Source: Pyricularia pennisetigena
Taxonomy: Eukaryota; Ascomycota; Sordariomycetes; Magnaporthales; Pyriculariaceae
Length of the DNA stretch: 64,000 nt
Assembly (NCBI RefSeq): GCF_004337985.1
Contig: NW_021940918.1
Location: 310,001-374,000 of the forward strand
Direction of reading: 5' to 3'
The notes under the pieces were generated by a model, which was not told where the DNA came from, did not search any database, and saw nothing but the letters and a program-made list of their open reading frames with translations. A program made the translations under genes and the position numbers. Positions 21,920 to 33,577 of the stretch are shown here, piece after piece (the stretch's first letter is position 1; each line of letters begins with the position of its first letter).

Positions 21920-23204
21920 CTAACCAAAGATCCAGAGCTTGTCGGTGGGGAAGTACTGTACGGAAAGATTTTGGTCAGCGGGAGTAGGGGGAGGGGGGCA
22001 TGGCTGAAGAGCAGACAGGCAACTATACTCACATTTGCGGGCTGGTTGAAGCGGATGCCCTTGTCCAGTGCCGAGATGGTCTTGATATCGGAGTCGTCCA
22101 TGTCCCAGCCGACAACTTCAAAGTTGCTCTTCATGGTCTTTTCGCGCGACGATTTGGGAATGACGGCAAGGCCACGCTGGGTAGCCCAGCGCAGGAGAAC
22201 CTGACCGGGGTCCTTGCCATACTTCTCGGCAAGCTTGACAATGGTGGGCTCCTCGAGCAGCGGGGTCAGGGCCTCGGCGTGCTCCATGTTAAACTCCTTG
22301 AAACTGGCGGGGCCAAAGGAAGAGTATGCGGTGACGGCGATGCCCTCGGTCTTGCAGGCGTCGATGAGCCTCTGCTGGACCAGGTAGGGGTGGTGCTCGA
22401 TCTGTAGAGTGGCGGGCGGGATGCGGGCGTAGCGGAGCATGTCATACAGCAGCTGGGCCTGGAAGTTGCTGACGCCAATGGACTTGCTCAAGCCGGCGTC
22501 GACGAGCTTCTCCATGGCGGTCCACGTCTCCTGGATGCTAGCTTTGCTGGGGCGAATCTCCTTGCCAGCGTCGTCGTAGTGCCAGCCCGGCGGGTAGCGG
22601 ACCGAAGGGTCGACGTACTCGAGGGCCACGGGGAAGTGGATCAGGTACAGGTCGAAGTAGTCGATACCCCAGTCGGCGAGCTGCTTCTTGACTATGGGCT
22701 CAACGCGCTCGCCGTCATGGAAAGTGTTCCAGAGCTTGGAGACGATGAAGAGGTCCTCGCGCTTGACGAGACCCTCGTCGATCGCGCGCTTAACGCCTTG
22801 GCCGCACTCGACTTCATTGCCGTAGTCTGTGGGTTTGTGAAAGCGCCCAAGATTAGTGAATTGCCCTCAAGGAGGATTGGATAAGCAGAGGATCTAGGCA
22901 TTGAGGGGTCGATGGGGAAGGGAGGCAAGGGGTAGCTTGTACCACACCTCCATTATGTATTCCCGGACAATCACAAGTCCACACTGCGGGGTAATGGGGC
23001 ATGTATCACCGAGAGGCAAAGTTTTGGGGGGAAGGGGTTTTCGCGTTTGGCGCACTCACCACAGGCACCGTCGAACAGACGGTATCCAGCCTTGATGGCG
23101 TTGTAGACGACGTCGGCGCAGACGCTGTTCTCGACCTTCCAAAGACCAAATCCGACCTGCGGCATGTCTAGGCCGTTGTTCAGCTTGATCGTTGGCGACG
23201 CCAT
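21920..23204 (-). CDS. XYL1: NAD(P)H-dependent D-xylose reductase (aldo-keto reductase)
   Basis: Three exons (23060-23204, 22033-22826, 21920-21955) give 324 residues, the expected length. It is an AKR2-type cytosolic aldo-keto reductase that reduces D-xylose to xylitol, the first step of fungal pentose catabolism. The catalytic tetrad is visible as Asp45 and Tyr50 (FDGACDYGNE), Lys79 (IVSKLWN) and His112 (LIHFP). The cofactor loop reads IPKSSREKT, the form associated with NADPH use and some NADH tolerance. Other typical blocks are [16 protein letters not shown] and QIEHHPYL. The first intron lies between Asp45 and Tyr50, and its removal restores the motif. The final 36-nt exon encodes [11 protein letters not shown], a good match for the family C-terminus. 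No other pentose-pathway gene is nearby. Confidence 0.94.
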
Positions 23205-24759
23205 GATTGCTAGGTTTCTGGGGTATGAACCCGGTTTTTACAAGTCAAGAAAACAGATCTGGCACGGGTCGCAAGTAAGTATTGAGAAAGAATGACGTAG
23301 GAATGGGGCAGGGCTTATTATACTCACTTCGCCAGGCAGATAGATAGATAATACACCTGAGATAAAGGAATATAGGCAGCAATGTTGTCGTCAAGGAAGG
23401 AGCAATGCTAGACAAGCAGGTCGCGTTCCTTTCCAACCATGAGGAAGGAGGGCGCGCGGGATTTATACAGACATGACACTCAGCAGTCCTGGATTCTCGC
23501 CTCAACACTATCTGCAAATAGTTAGGGTCGCCGATACTGTACAATGATCCATGTGGGTTGCGTTGCCCATCCCGACTGACGTTTTACTGGGTATTACTGA
23601 TTGTATTGGGACTAGACTAACCAATGCTTATAGCAGCAATATGTAAGTAAATCTTGGCTCCGCAATCTGCAGTGCCACTCATCACCAAAGAAATGCAGCC
23701 CAGCCCAAGGGTGATGAAGGCCAGGCGCACCAATTAGAAATTATACCAGGGCCGTCAAGGGACCCCACTACCCACTGGAGGCTTTTTTCTTCTTTTTTGA
23801 TTTGTTCAGTTTCCCGATACAAAGTAGGTACAGTACGTAGCTGAGGTAGCTTGCCGGTAATCATCTGCATAGAGAAGAGAGAAGACACATCCATCTCCTT
23901 TGTAACTTCACCCTGGAATAAATGTCATCATACATAATAGATAAGCCACAGATTTTTACGGTCCCATGTGCATCTCGGTTTGCACCCTGCTACCGTAAAA
24001 TGCTGTCGGGCCTTTCTTTGTTTACGGTTGAATTTCCGCCCCGCAACGACACTCCGCGGCAGTTGAATCGTCGACCACTTTACTCTACTTCAGCCGCCGA
24101 GTTTTTTGTTGCTTTTTAGGCTATTTTACAGACCCTCTCCAAGAGAATCCTCACCCCCCCACATTTTCTTCCATGCACTGTACGACATCCGGCTAATAAT
24201 GCAAACCTGCGCCTGTGGTGCCACGCGGCTCTATCTAGTGTGGGATCCCGAACAGCCTTTCGCCCCTCTCTACCTACCAAGACGAACGTGAGAGATAAAG
24301 AGAGCCCGAAGAAGAAAGCGAGCCATTGCACGTCACGAGACGCTTCAGCGGGTGCAAGTCTCGCCGCGTTTGACCACGCGGGTTGGTGAAATATAGGCAA
24401 AAAGCAGAGGGGTAAAACGTTTATCCAAGCGGAGGGGCCAGCCAAAGGAATAAAAACCGCCAACAAAAAAAAAAAAAACAAGGAGCTACAGAGAACCTTA
24501 GACTATCTTGTCTCGTGGGGAAGTTCCGCGCCTGGGCTCCGCTAATGACATAAATGGATTCCACTCCGGTGCCGATGGTCGGCACCCCCACCCCCCGACG
24601 GGTCCCCGTCCCAGTCCCAGTTGCGGTTGCTTCTCTGTCGAATTTGATATCGACATTGCATTCACCAAAGCAATAGGAACAAACTAGGAACACAACCAGA
24701 AAAAAAAAGGCTCGCTATGTTGGCTATTATCTACTATTAATTACAATCACTGCCGCCGA
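23205..24759. other. Intergenic region, no gene seen
   Basis: About 1.55 kb between two minus-strand genes. It would contain the xylose reductase promoter and the 3' end of the next transcript. ORFs are short and biased. CTACCTACC occurs near 24268-24276. Confidence 0.5.
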
Positions 24760-26059
24760 TCAATTATCAAAATTCTTGTATGAACATTTGCAATCGCCCA
24801 CTCCGTTAATCGTCGGCCCGAGCACTTTCCCCTCAGAATTGCGGCACTCGGGCACGCTTTGGCTGGCACCTTGGACCTGACTCATGGCGAACTTGTACGG
24901 CCAAGGCGAGACTGCCGCCGTTGCCGACCCGGTTCCGCCGTTATTAGGCAACGGCACATCCGTGATATTCGACGGGTAGGTCGCCCTCTGCCGCGTCCAA
25001 AGCTCCACTGTGACGACGGTGCTGTTGTACCAACAGTCGGCCGTGCCGGGCAGCACCGTGGGCGTGCCGCTGGGCACGACGTACTCCTTGGCAATGGTCA
25101 GGTTGAACGTGTACCGCTCCGTGTCCGTGTCGGCCTCGAGGAGCGTCATGGGCAGGTTGGAGAACTGCGGCAACAAAGTCGCGTTGCTCACGCTACCTGC
25201 CGCCGACGACAGCTGGTAGGACGAGCTGCTGCTACTGCCGCCGTCGGTGGCGGCCGGCTCGATGGTCCACTCGAACGTCGCCGCCGACTGGCTGACCGTG
25301 GATGAGCTGTACGTAGTGAAGGGATAGCAGCCGAACACGGCCGGGTCTGACGTGCAGCTGCTCTGGACCGACATCAACGCCGCCGTGAAGCTGTACGTCC
25401 CTGCCGGAAATCGTTTCGGAGGTGTAGTCGCTGGGGGCGATGGCTGTGGCGACTGCGAAGGCCTAGGGGCAGATGTAGGTGAAGCGCTGGGCGGAAGTCC
25501 AGAAGACTGGCCCCCGCCTTGTTGACCTGCTGTCGTGGAAGTCCTGGTAGAAGGAACTACCTGTCAGGGGGGGCTGTTTTATCAACCTTTACAGGGGGGG
25601 AAAGAAAAGCACTCACCTATTGCGCAACCCCAAACCAGTTCCCAAGCCTAACACCAATAAGAACAAGATGAAGCCAACCACTGCAAACAACAACTTCTTC
25701 CAGCCCCATCTGTCCAGGAACCGCACCCTCGGCGGCTCGTCGGCGTAGTCCTCGTAGGGCCGGGGAGGCGGGGCCTCGTCCATGATGACGCCGCCGTAGT
25801 TCGACTTGGCCGAGTAGACCGATCTCGCGTAGTCGGGCGACAGCAGCCCTTGCTTTTGGTTGTCCAAGTAGTCGGCGATGGCGGCAAAGGCGTTGCCGTC
25901 GAACCACAAACCGTCTACCTCTGCGCCGCCTCGGCGATACGACCTCGGCGGGATGGTCGGCGTAACAAGCCGCGGGATCGCAGGCGGCACCACGTCGTCT
26001 TGCTCGTAGATTATGGGCAGCAGGCTCGGCAGCGTGGTGACGATCCTGTGCGGGAACAT
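24760..26059 (-). CDS. Single-pass membrane glycoprotein-like protein, unknown function
   Basis: I do not recognise this protein. The N-terminal part (from 26059 to about 25610) encodes a ~120-residue soluble region, then one membrane segment (LLFAVVGFILFLLVLGLGTG). The C-terminal part (about 25560-24760) encodes a Ser/Pro/Thr-rich linker (SPTSAPRPSQSPQPS), then a domain with several Cys and possible N-glycosylation sites (NAT, NLT, NST, NIT), ending CKCSYKNFDN. The topology suggests a short cytosolic side and an exported domain. The exon junction is a problem. The strongest donor (AATAG/GTGAGT) joined to the best acceptor (TGACAG/GTAGTT) makes an immediate stop. An in-frame join needs a weaker site, for example AACTG/GTTTGG to GTAG/TTCC. 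The joined product would be about 410 residues; otherwise a 149-residue protein ends just after the membrane segment. Confidence 0.6.
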
Positions 26060-26705
26060 AACTGCGAGCTTGTGTGTCAGGATTCTCTGTGTCTTTGTCC
26101 CTTTATTTCTCTTTTCCTCACAGCCCCCTTCGTCTGACCGGAAAAGCCAGACGCTGTGAGAGAACTGAAAGGGAACAAAAGAAGGAATACTTACACAGAC
26201 GTTCTCCGACAGAAAAACAAAAGCTCAGGCGCTGGGAGAGGGATTGAAGGATGGAGAAAAAAACAGAAGGGAGGCACCCGTCGGACTCTTATCGCAAGTC
26301 AATGCCCAAAAAGAACCCTACTCTGGCATATGCTCTACAGTTGGACACAGACACGCAAAGGTTCTACCACATTGGAGATCCGGTACTTGATCATTTGGAT
26401 TAGTTATGGGCTACCTTTTTTTTTTTCTTTACCTTGTTTCCACATTGACCCCTTCCCCCCCCCCAGGGAATAACAAGAAGAAAAAGAAAAAGCAAAAGCA
26501 ACTTGGGCTTATATCAGATCTTGGTACAATGTTCAATTCAGCCTTGGGATCACTTGGAGATGACCGATGAAAATAAGGCCAGTGCCAAAGCGAGCCGCTA
26601 GTGGTATATGCCCGTTGCTCCATCAGCCCTTGGGGGGTTGAAGTGCATAAACGACGAACGCTAAGAGGCGCAAGGGAACACCCGAGCGCATCCCTTGGCA
26701 ACAGC

Positions 26706-26737
<32 letters not shown>

Positions 26738-26939
26738 GAAGTCAGGACAAAAAAGAAGAGGGAGAAAAAAAATCAAAAAAATCTGCCATGGTAATAATAA
26801 TCTATTCTTGTCAGCCCAGATATGCATGTACAAGTTTAAAAGTAATAAACTGGTAGCAACGGCAGCAACACAGACATACAAACAACTCGCCCCTAGCGCG
26901 TCCCCAAGTCCACTTTCTCATACCCCCTCGACAACCCCT
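26060..26939. other. Intergenic region with A tract
   Basis: 880 bp between the membrane-protein start and the 3' end of the ABC transporter gene. It contains a pure A run at 26707-26736 and T/C-rich sequence at 26416-26465. No gene is seen. Confidence 0.5.
26707..26736 (+). repeat. Poly(A) homopolymer tract, 30 nt
   Basis: An uninterrupted A run downstream of the ABC transporter gene. Confidence 0.9.
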
Positions 26940-29671
26940 TTACACCTGCACGCCAGATGACGACAATCCATCGTCGCTGCTCGTCTTCTCCGTCTCCGCG
27001 GGCTGCTTCTCCTCCCCTTGTACGTACGGCGGTGGGCTCAAGACGTCACCACCATCGACCCAGACGCGGGCCAGCTCCTGCTCCACCTCCTGGTGGCGTT
27101 GCTTCCACTCCTCGACCTGCTCGAGTCGTTCCCGCAGCTCGTGCAGTTCCCTCTCCACGTTCATCTTCTCGCGCTCAGTGCCGATGCGTTCGAGCGTCCA
27201 CTCGTCGCCATTGTCGCCGAGACCGAGCACAAGGTTAAAGGTGTGATACTTCTTGAGTGACGCCCTGGTGGAAATAGTCACAAGTGCTGTGCGAAAAAGA
27301 AGAAGAAAAAAAAAGGGGGGGAGCAAATATTAGCAAACAGCAAATTATCTCTATCCCTTAGTCACAAGATAAGAGACTTACTTATTCCCTTCTCCTTGCA
27401 CATCTCGTAGAGATAGCCCTCGACATCGTTCGAGACGGCGCTGGTACCCTCGTCGATAAAGGCATACTGCGGCTCGTGGTACAGCAGCCGGGCGAAGCCG
27501 ACGCGCTGCTTCTCGCCACCAGACAAGACGTCCTTCCACTCCTTGCGCGTGTCCCATCCGCCTTCGCGGTCGGGGAGGTATCCCAGCTTGGCCTCGTCGA
27601 GGACGCGCTTCAGATGCGCCTCGTTCCTGCCCTTGCTGCGCATGTCGACCTCGCCATCCGGGTAGATGACCTGATCGCGGAGGGTTCCGATGGACAGGTA
27701 CGGCCGCTGCGGGAGGAACATGATGCCGTCCTCGCCCGTGTTCTTCGGCCGGCTGACCAAACCGCGGTAGACGGGCCAGAGCCCGGCCAGGATGCGCGAG
27801 ATGGCCGACTTGCCAACACCGTTGGCTCCGGAGATCTGTGTGTTTTTGTTAGTGTTCACTATATCATTTGTACATGCAAAGTGAGTAGTTCAATTTCAAA
27901 ACATACCAGCAAGTGTTCTCCGCGCCTCACAACAAGTGACAGAGACTCGATGAGTTCCTCGCCACCCTGCGGCCACAACGCAGGTGCGACAACAGGGACG
28001 TGCTCGAGACGCACGCCATCGAAGCCCTTTTGCATGGTTCCCTGAACGTCCGATAGCGAGTACAGCTCGTTGATGCGGCCGCGTGGGTAGTAGGCGTTGG
28101 CGTGCACGCGGTGCAGTGTCGAGATCAGGCTGTAGACCCTGCTCGTGTAGCCAGCAAGCTCCGAGAGGTCCTTGATCGAGTACATCATCCTGCCGCCGGC
28201 GTCAGCCAGCGACAACATGAGGCGCTTGTTGGTGATAAAGGCACCCATGCGCCCGCGCTCCCTGTGCCCTTCCTCGCCGCCGGCAGCCATCTCGGCCGCG
28301 CCGCCAAGACCACCCCACGCGGGAAGGAAGACGGGCAGGGACGACAACAGGTAGCCGTAAGCGGACCAGCTGTACTTGAGGATAAAGTCCTCGAGGATGT
28401 TGTACTTGATCTTGAGCATGTAGATGCCCTCCATCCAGTTCTTGAGCGACTTGAACTCGCGGTTAAGGAAGTGCTTTTCCATGTCGGCGCCACCATAAAA
28501 GGCAATCTCCTCGGCATTGGCAATAAGCCGTGCGTGCAGGGTCCTAAAGTCGCCCTCCTTGCGACCCTCGACGGCCTTGAGCTTACCAAAAGGCGGCGAC
28601 AGCTTGCGTAGAATCGTGGCCGTCAGGAAGTAGTTGCTCAACAGACCCGTCAGGGCAACGGGACCTAACGAGCGGTAGAGTTGGTAGTTGAAGAGACAAA
28701 TGTCGACAAGCGGCTTTCCTAGTGACGAGTAAAGATTTGCCGCAGCTGCGCAGAACAATGTGAGATCCTGTGTGATGTACTGATCTGCGCCATGGCCCAC
28801 TCCGCCGTCAAGGTTGGGTAGTTTGTAGTAGTTGAGGTTGTCGTTCAGATATAAATCATGAATGTACCGGGTTAACCTCGTCCGGAATGCAATCGAGACC
28901 TTTGACTCGAGGAACTTGATCATGGCATTTGTGTATGACGCAAAGCCTCCCAGCCCGCACCACTATGTGTCGAGCATGCGCGGTCAGTTCATATGACATC
29001 GAGTGGTGCAAGGGCATGCGCACGTGGGATGAAAGACGTACCTTGACGATCCCCCAGAGGAACTGTTTTCCATTTCCAGCAACCAGATCCCTCACAATCT
29101 CACCGTCGAGGCGCGCAACGATCAGCGACAGATACGTCCGCAGCATCAGAAACATGGCATGGCTGACCAGGAGACCGGCCTCCTTGCTGGACCAGCGCGG
29201 GATCATGATGCTCATGAGGCTCAGAAACTGGTGGAGGAAGGCCAAGTTCAGACCGGGCTTGGTCTGGGCAGCCGGGACAGAGCCATCGGCCAGGCCCGAG
29301 ACCCTGGGCGGGTTCAAAAAAAGCCTCCTGTGTGCCTCAAACGTTAAGGGCTTGGTGCGCTGGATGACCACCTTTGACGTGCCGTCCTTGTAGGGGACGT
29401 ATATTGTGCGCGATCCGTCCTTGTTCGACAGCCAACTGTTGGTGCGGACGAGCTTGCGGCCCGTCTCGCGCTCCTGGCGCCGCCGTCTCCACCATCGCCT
29501 GCCGCCCGCGCCGGCGAGTACGATTGAAGCGGCGAGGGCCAGAGTCCCCAGCAACCTGGTCGTGCGTGATGTCTTGCGTAGGCGAGTGCTGATCAGCTCT
29601 GTGTACTTGTCGAGGAAGGCGGCGATGGCTGCCTCGGCCGCCGAGTGGCGGAGGGTTGATTGTGCCGCCAT
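26940..29671 (-). CDS. Peroxisomal fatty-acid ABC half-transporter (PXA1/PXA2, ABCD family)
   Basis: Four exons (29042-29671, 27907-28962, 27382-27835, 26940-27286) give 828 residues, the size of a half-transporter. ABCD proteins import very-long- or long-chain acyl groups into peroxisomes for beta-oxidation and work as PXA1-PXA2 dimers. The N-terminal membrane domain contains the family block LNDNLNYYKLPNLDGG with GADQYITQDL, and an EAA-like motif (NAEEIAFYGG). The ATPase domain has Walker A GANGVGKS (565-572), signature LSGGEKQR (666-673) and a Walker B region AFIDEGTS (687-694), where many relatives read DECTS. It continues with TLVTISTRASLKKYHTF after the last intron. The C-terminus has a coiled-coil-like ELRERLEQVEEWKQRHQEVE and an acidic, Ser-rich tail. 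I cannot decide between the PXA1 and PXA2 orthologue. Confidence 0.93.
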
Positions 29672-31886
29672 CCGGGGAATGTGTATATGTGTATGCGCCT
29701 TTGGTGATGGTGCTAGCAGTCCATAGAGTGGTTGTAAGGAAATTCCGGGTGTGTCTGATCCGTTCGCTGTCGTCGCCGACGTATGCTTGATTCTATGACA
29801 GTTGTGTCTATGTTTGTGCTGCGTTGCGTCTTTGCGTGTTGTTGTATTGATGATGCTGATTTAAGCCTGTCGTCGGATTCAAGAGGGGAAAAAAAAGACA
29901 ATGTGAGATGAGCAGAACGGTTGACAAGAGTAGACTAGACTAGAGCTAGGTAGCTAGATCAGCAGCAGCACCTTTGCTTGAGTCGCTCAATTCCCCAGCT
30001 ACGCTCATCCGAACATTGATTGACTATCGGAGCACGGTGATCCAGCAAAGCGGTATCTGGCCGCTCGGCATAACTGGGCTTGCTGGGATAAGCCGTTGAC
30101 TGTGCAGTTCGCCCTTTGTGCTTTTTTTTTTTTTTTTTTTTTTGCTCGGAACCGAAGACTACCCACGTGGAACAATATTTCTATTTTTTTTCTGAGCGTT
30201 GGCACGTTCGAAATAGGTAGGTAGGGAGCTACCCGAGATCGCTTTTGTCCAATTGCTTTCGAAATCCGCCCAAGCCGAATTGTAATTATTTGGGAGTAAA
30301 ACATCCGGCATCTCTGGCATGTGACGCGAGCTCCGTCAGTGGCTTTCCTAACCCACCAACCTACCTTGCTTGCCTACCAAAGCCAGCTTTGCCTCGGGTC
30401 AAAATCCCATGCACAGCGGGACGTGACCCCGGTGCTTGCAGCCGCCCCAGGCCCGCCCCCACACATTACGCCAGGGCGCACCTTGCTCCTTTTGTCACTG
30501 CTTCGCCAAGTCCCTGTTGTCCTGGCTCGGTCCAGGAATAGAAATCACGTGGCGGCAGCCTTCTTTTCGTCCATCCCTTCCATCTAATCTTCTATGGGAA
30601 GCGTATTCACCAATAGCAACCACCATAGGAGTATCTTTTCGTGATGAATAAACTGGTAACCGAAGCCACATCTGAGTTGCTGATAACTACAAAACACATC
30701 TTCTGGGGGGATTGGTAAAAAAAGGTGCACCAATAATTGTTCAACGATCACCATTGCAAAACAGACTCAACAAAAGGATGCTCCCGCCTCAATTCCAAAC
30801 ATGTACTCAGTGGTATAAACCTACAAAAGAAATTTCGATTATATCAGAAAAAAAAAAAGAAAGAAAAAAAAGAGAAGAAATACCGTCTTTGTCCCAAAAT
30901 GCTTTGCCATGCAAATAGGTACCTAAATCTTTGACGTTTTGCAAACGATTACCCAAGTAAAAATTTCAGGAAGGCATAAACTCTGATCTTTGGATGCTTG
31001 TATGTTCTGTAATCTCTTCTTTTCCTCTCCTTTTTACTTCTTCCTCCCTTGCCCTTCCAGTGTAGGGAATCAATTGGAGGTAAGGAGATGTGCCGATAGA
31101 CTAAACTGCAAATAAGATCAAGAAATGAAAACAACCAAAAAGGGGGAAAAAAAAGGAGGTAAAGAGCTTGAAGTACACAAAGCAAAGGAATAAAGAGATT
31201 ACAAGAAGCTGAAATTTGCTCCCTGACAAGACAACCCCGCAGGCAGGGCGAGAGAAGACTTCCCAAATTGAACACAGGGCAAGAGTCTAACTTGTATTTG
31301 TTTCAAGGGAAGAATAATCGATAGGCGGGGAAGAAGATAAGACTGGAGAAGCTGATGTCCCTGGGTGCTGTTTCTGTGACCACCGCGAAAAGAAGAAAAG
31401 AAAAAGAAAAAGAAGAAGAACCCATACAGCTCAGAGCGACGCTCAGTCCCTAGCCCTCATCCAACCTGGATTGAAGTAAAGTGGAAGCGAAGGCGAGCGC
31501 ACAGCGTCGGCCACCAACTCTGCTCTGAGGCAGCGCGAAAACAAAGTCCTCGAGGCACCCCTCCAACTCCCGGTTTTTCTGTCCCTTCCGCTCTACCCCT
31601 TCGAGTTCGCCGGACACGCTCCAAAAGCTGTCGTAATATGTATAGGATATTAAACAGTAGAGCATCTACAGCAATCGGCAAAATTTCGTTTCAAACGCCT
31701 TCCGCTATGATGGGAACAAGTTCTGAGGTCTGCTGCAAAAGAGAAAAAAGGTATAGGAAAAGGGGCAAACAGATGAATAATAATAAGGAGAGGGTTGAGT
31801 TGACAGTGAGTGTTTTAAAACAGAGAATAAAATAGAGTTGTTTTTAAGTCAAGAGGGTTAATGAACAAATGAAAAAAGAAATGGTA
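29672..31886. other. 2.2-kb intergenic region, no gene seen
   Basis: This lies upstream of the ABC transporter and downstream of the PSR1-like gene. It contains a 22-nt T run (30122-30143), TAGGTAGGTAGGGAGCTACC at 30214-30233, CCAACCTACC near 30358 and purine-rich simple sequence at 30848-30880 and 31387-31421. All ORFs are short and unsupported. Confidence 0.5.
30122..30143 (+). repeat. Poly(T) homopolymer tract, 22 nt
   Basis: A pure T run in the spacer upstream of the ABC transporter gene. Confidence 0.9.
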
Positions 31887-33577
31887 TCAGAGTGTGACAT
31901 CCAAGACTAGGCTGACGTCCTGAACGTTGGACCCTGCCAGATCTTCCAAGACGGGTATCAAATCGAGGAGCTCGTTATCGTGTGCGTCCGAGAACCAACT
32001 GCTGATCGGTACGGCATGTTGAGGGTGGAAAATATAAGATGTGGGCGAGTTGTCGATGATGATTGTGTCCTTGAGATCCCTTCCAACTTGAGATAGATCC
32101 TTGACGTAGTTGCCCTGGTGGTTGTAACAGCTCTCGCGGAAAAGTCTATGGTGCACGACATTGTGGATGTCAAGCTGGTCCAGAAGAGGATCGCCATACT
32201 GTTGATTGAACAAGACCTGTCAGCGCATGCACTCACGAAATAAAAACTTCGTCAGGCCTTGCCAGTTTTTACTAACCTTTGAAACTGATGCAGTAAATAC
32301 GACAACCTCGTAAAGCTCGCCCACGCGCTTCATGAACTGGTCCACTCCTGGACGCTTGATCACGTAAACATTGTGATAATTGCCTTCTATTTCGACTGGT
32401 ATCGTGAAATCGGCCTGGTGAAGGATCTATATCGTAGTTATGTCAGTATAAATGTTGCGCTTATGCCATTACCGTGGTGGAAATCTCGTCGTACCTTGAA
32501 AGAACTATGAACAAGCGTCTCGTCAAGATCCAAAACTAAGCACTTCTTGCCCTTAAACCTGGGCTGAATAGGTGGCAGTAGATACTTTTGCTCTGGTGGC
32601 TCGGGAACAGCCGCTGGGATCAGGGCATTGTCAGGACTCGGAACGGGATCCTCTGCTGCGTTCGAGCCGGGTATCGGTCCAGGTGGAGGCGGCGGGAGTT
32701 TTTGCTCAGGAGCTTCGACGCTTTGTTGTGCGACGGCGCCCTGGGAAGCACCTTCGTCCTGCATTTCGACATCTCCGTCTCTGTCCTTGGAAGGTGGCAG
32801 GGGCTGTTGGGCAGAAGATTCGGGAATTCCCGGTACCTGAGGCGGCTGGACTGTGACAACAGGACCGCCACTTCCAACCAATGGCTGCTGCTTCGACTCG
32901 CTTTCGCGCTCTCCCACCGTAGACTGGTCTTGATTTGTTGTTGATGCAGAGACACGTTTGGTTCTTGACGAGTCGGATGTACTTTGGGTCGGCTGCGTCT
33001 GTTCCTTCTCGTACAAAGTCTTCGTCGGAGTCGCCTGGTCTGAGGGGGTTGCCGTCCTCCGACTGGCAGTAGCTGGCCGGTTGGGAATCTTGTCAACCTT
33101 GTGGTTTGGAAGCGGGTGGTCACCATTCTCTAGAGCGTTAGCGCTGTCCGGGACGCCGCAGCATCCAAAAAGTGACAACAGACCACCCTTCTTGCGTTTC
33201 TGAGACTGTGGAGACGGCGAGCTGGGCTGCGAGTTCGCCGGCGTGTTTGTTTGACTGTTGGCGACTCCTGAGTGGTTGCTCGACGCGCTTCCTCTCCGCC
33301 TGCGACCAAACTGGCTTCCCTTTGACTCTTTTGAATGCCCGTCCACACTGTCCCGGGATTCGCCGGCCGCCGCTCCGCCGAGGCCGGTCGATGTGGAAGA
33401 GGGCTGCATCCTTTGCGATGATGACCTAGACGGTACGTTCAGGAGCCCACGACCCTTCCTTGCGCTCCCACCGTCCTCAGGAGCGAGAGTCTCCTTCTCC
33501 TTTGAGCCGTGTGCCGTCGAATGTGCTTGTACGTCTGCGTCGCGAGACATGGTTGGTCCTAGAGACGTCGATGACAT
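31887..33577 (-). CDS. PSR1: PSR1/PSR2-like protein phosphatase (FCP1/SCP, NIF domain)
   Basis: Three exons (32495-33577, 32277-32426, 31887-32198) give 514 residues. The C-terminal ~165 residues are a HAD-type CTD-phosphatase (NIF) domain with nucleophile motif DLDETLVHS (Asp350), [19 protein letters not shown] across the last intron, and motif [13 protein letters not shown]. The N-terminal ~345 residues are disordered and rich in Ser, Pro, Gln and Thr. They include a basic-hydrophobic dicysteine patch [15 protein letters not shown] (Cys139-140), like the palmitoylated plasma-membrane anchor of yeast Psr1 but placed internally. Yeast Psr1/Psr2 act with Whi2 in stress response. The nearest alternative would be another SCP-type phosphatase. 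The start could equally be Met10 (33550). The acceptor of exon 3 was chosen to give SKYGDP, the family's usual sequence. Confidence 0.92.
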
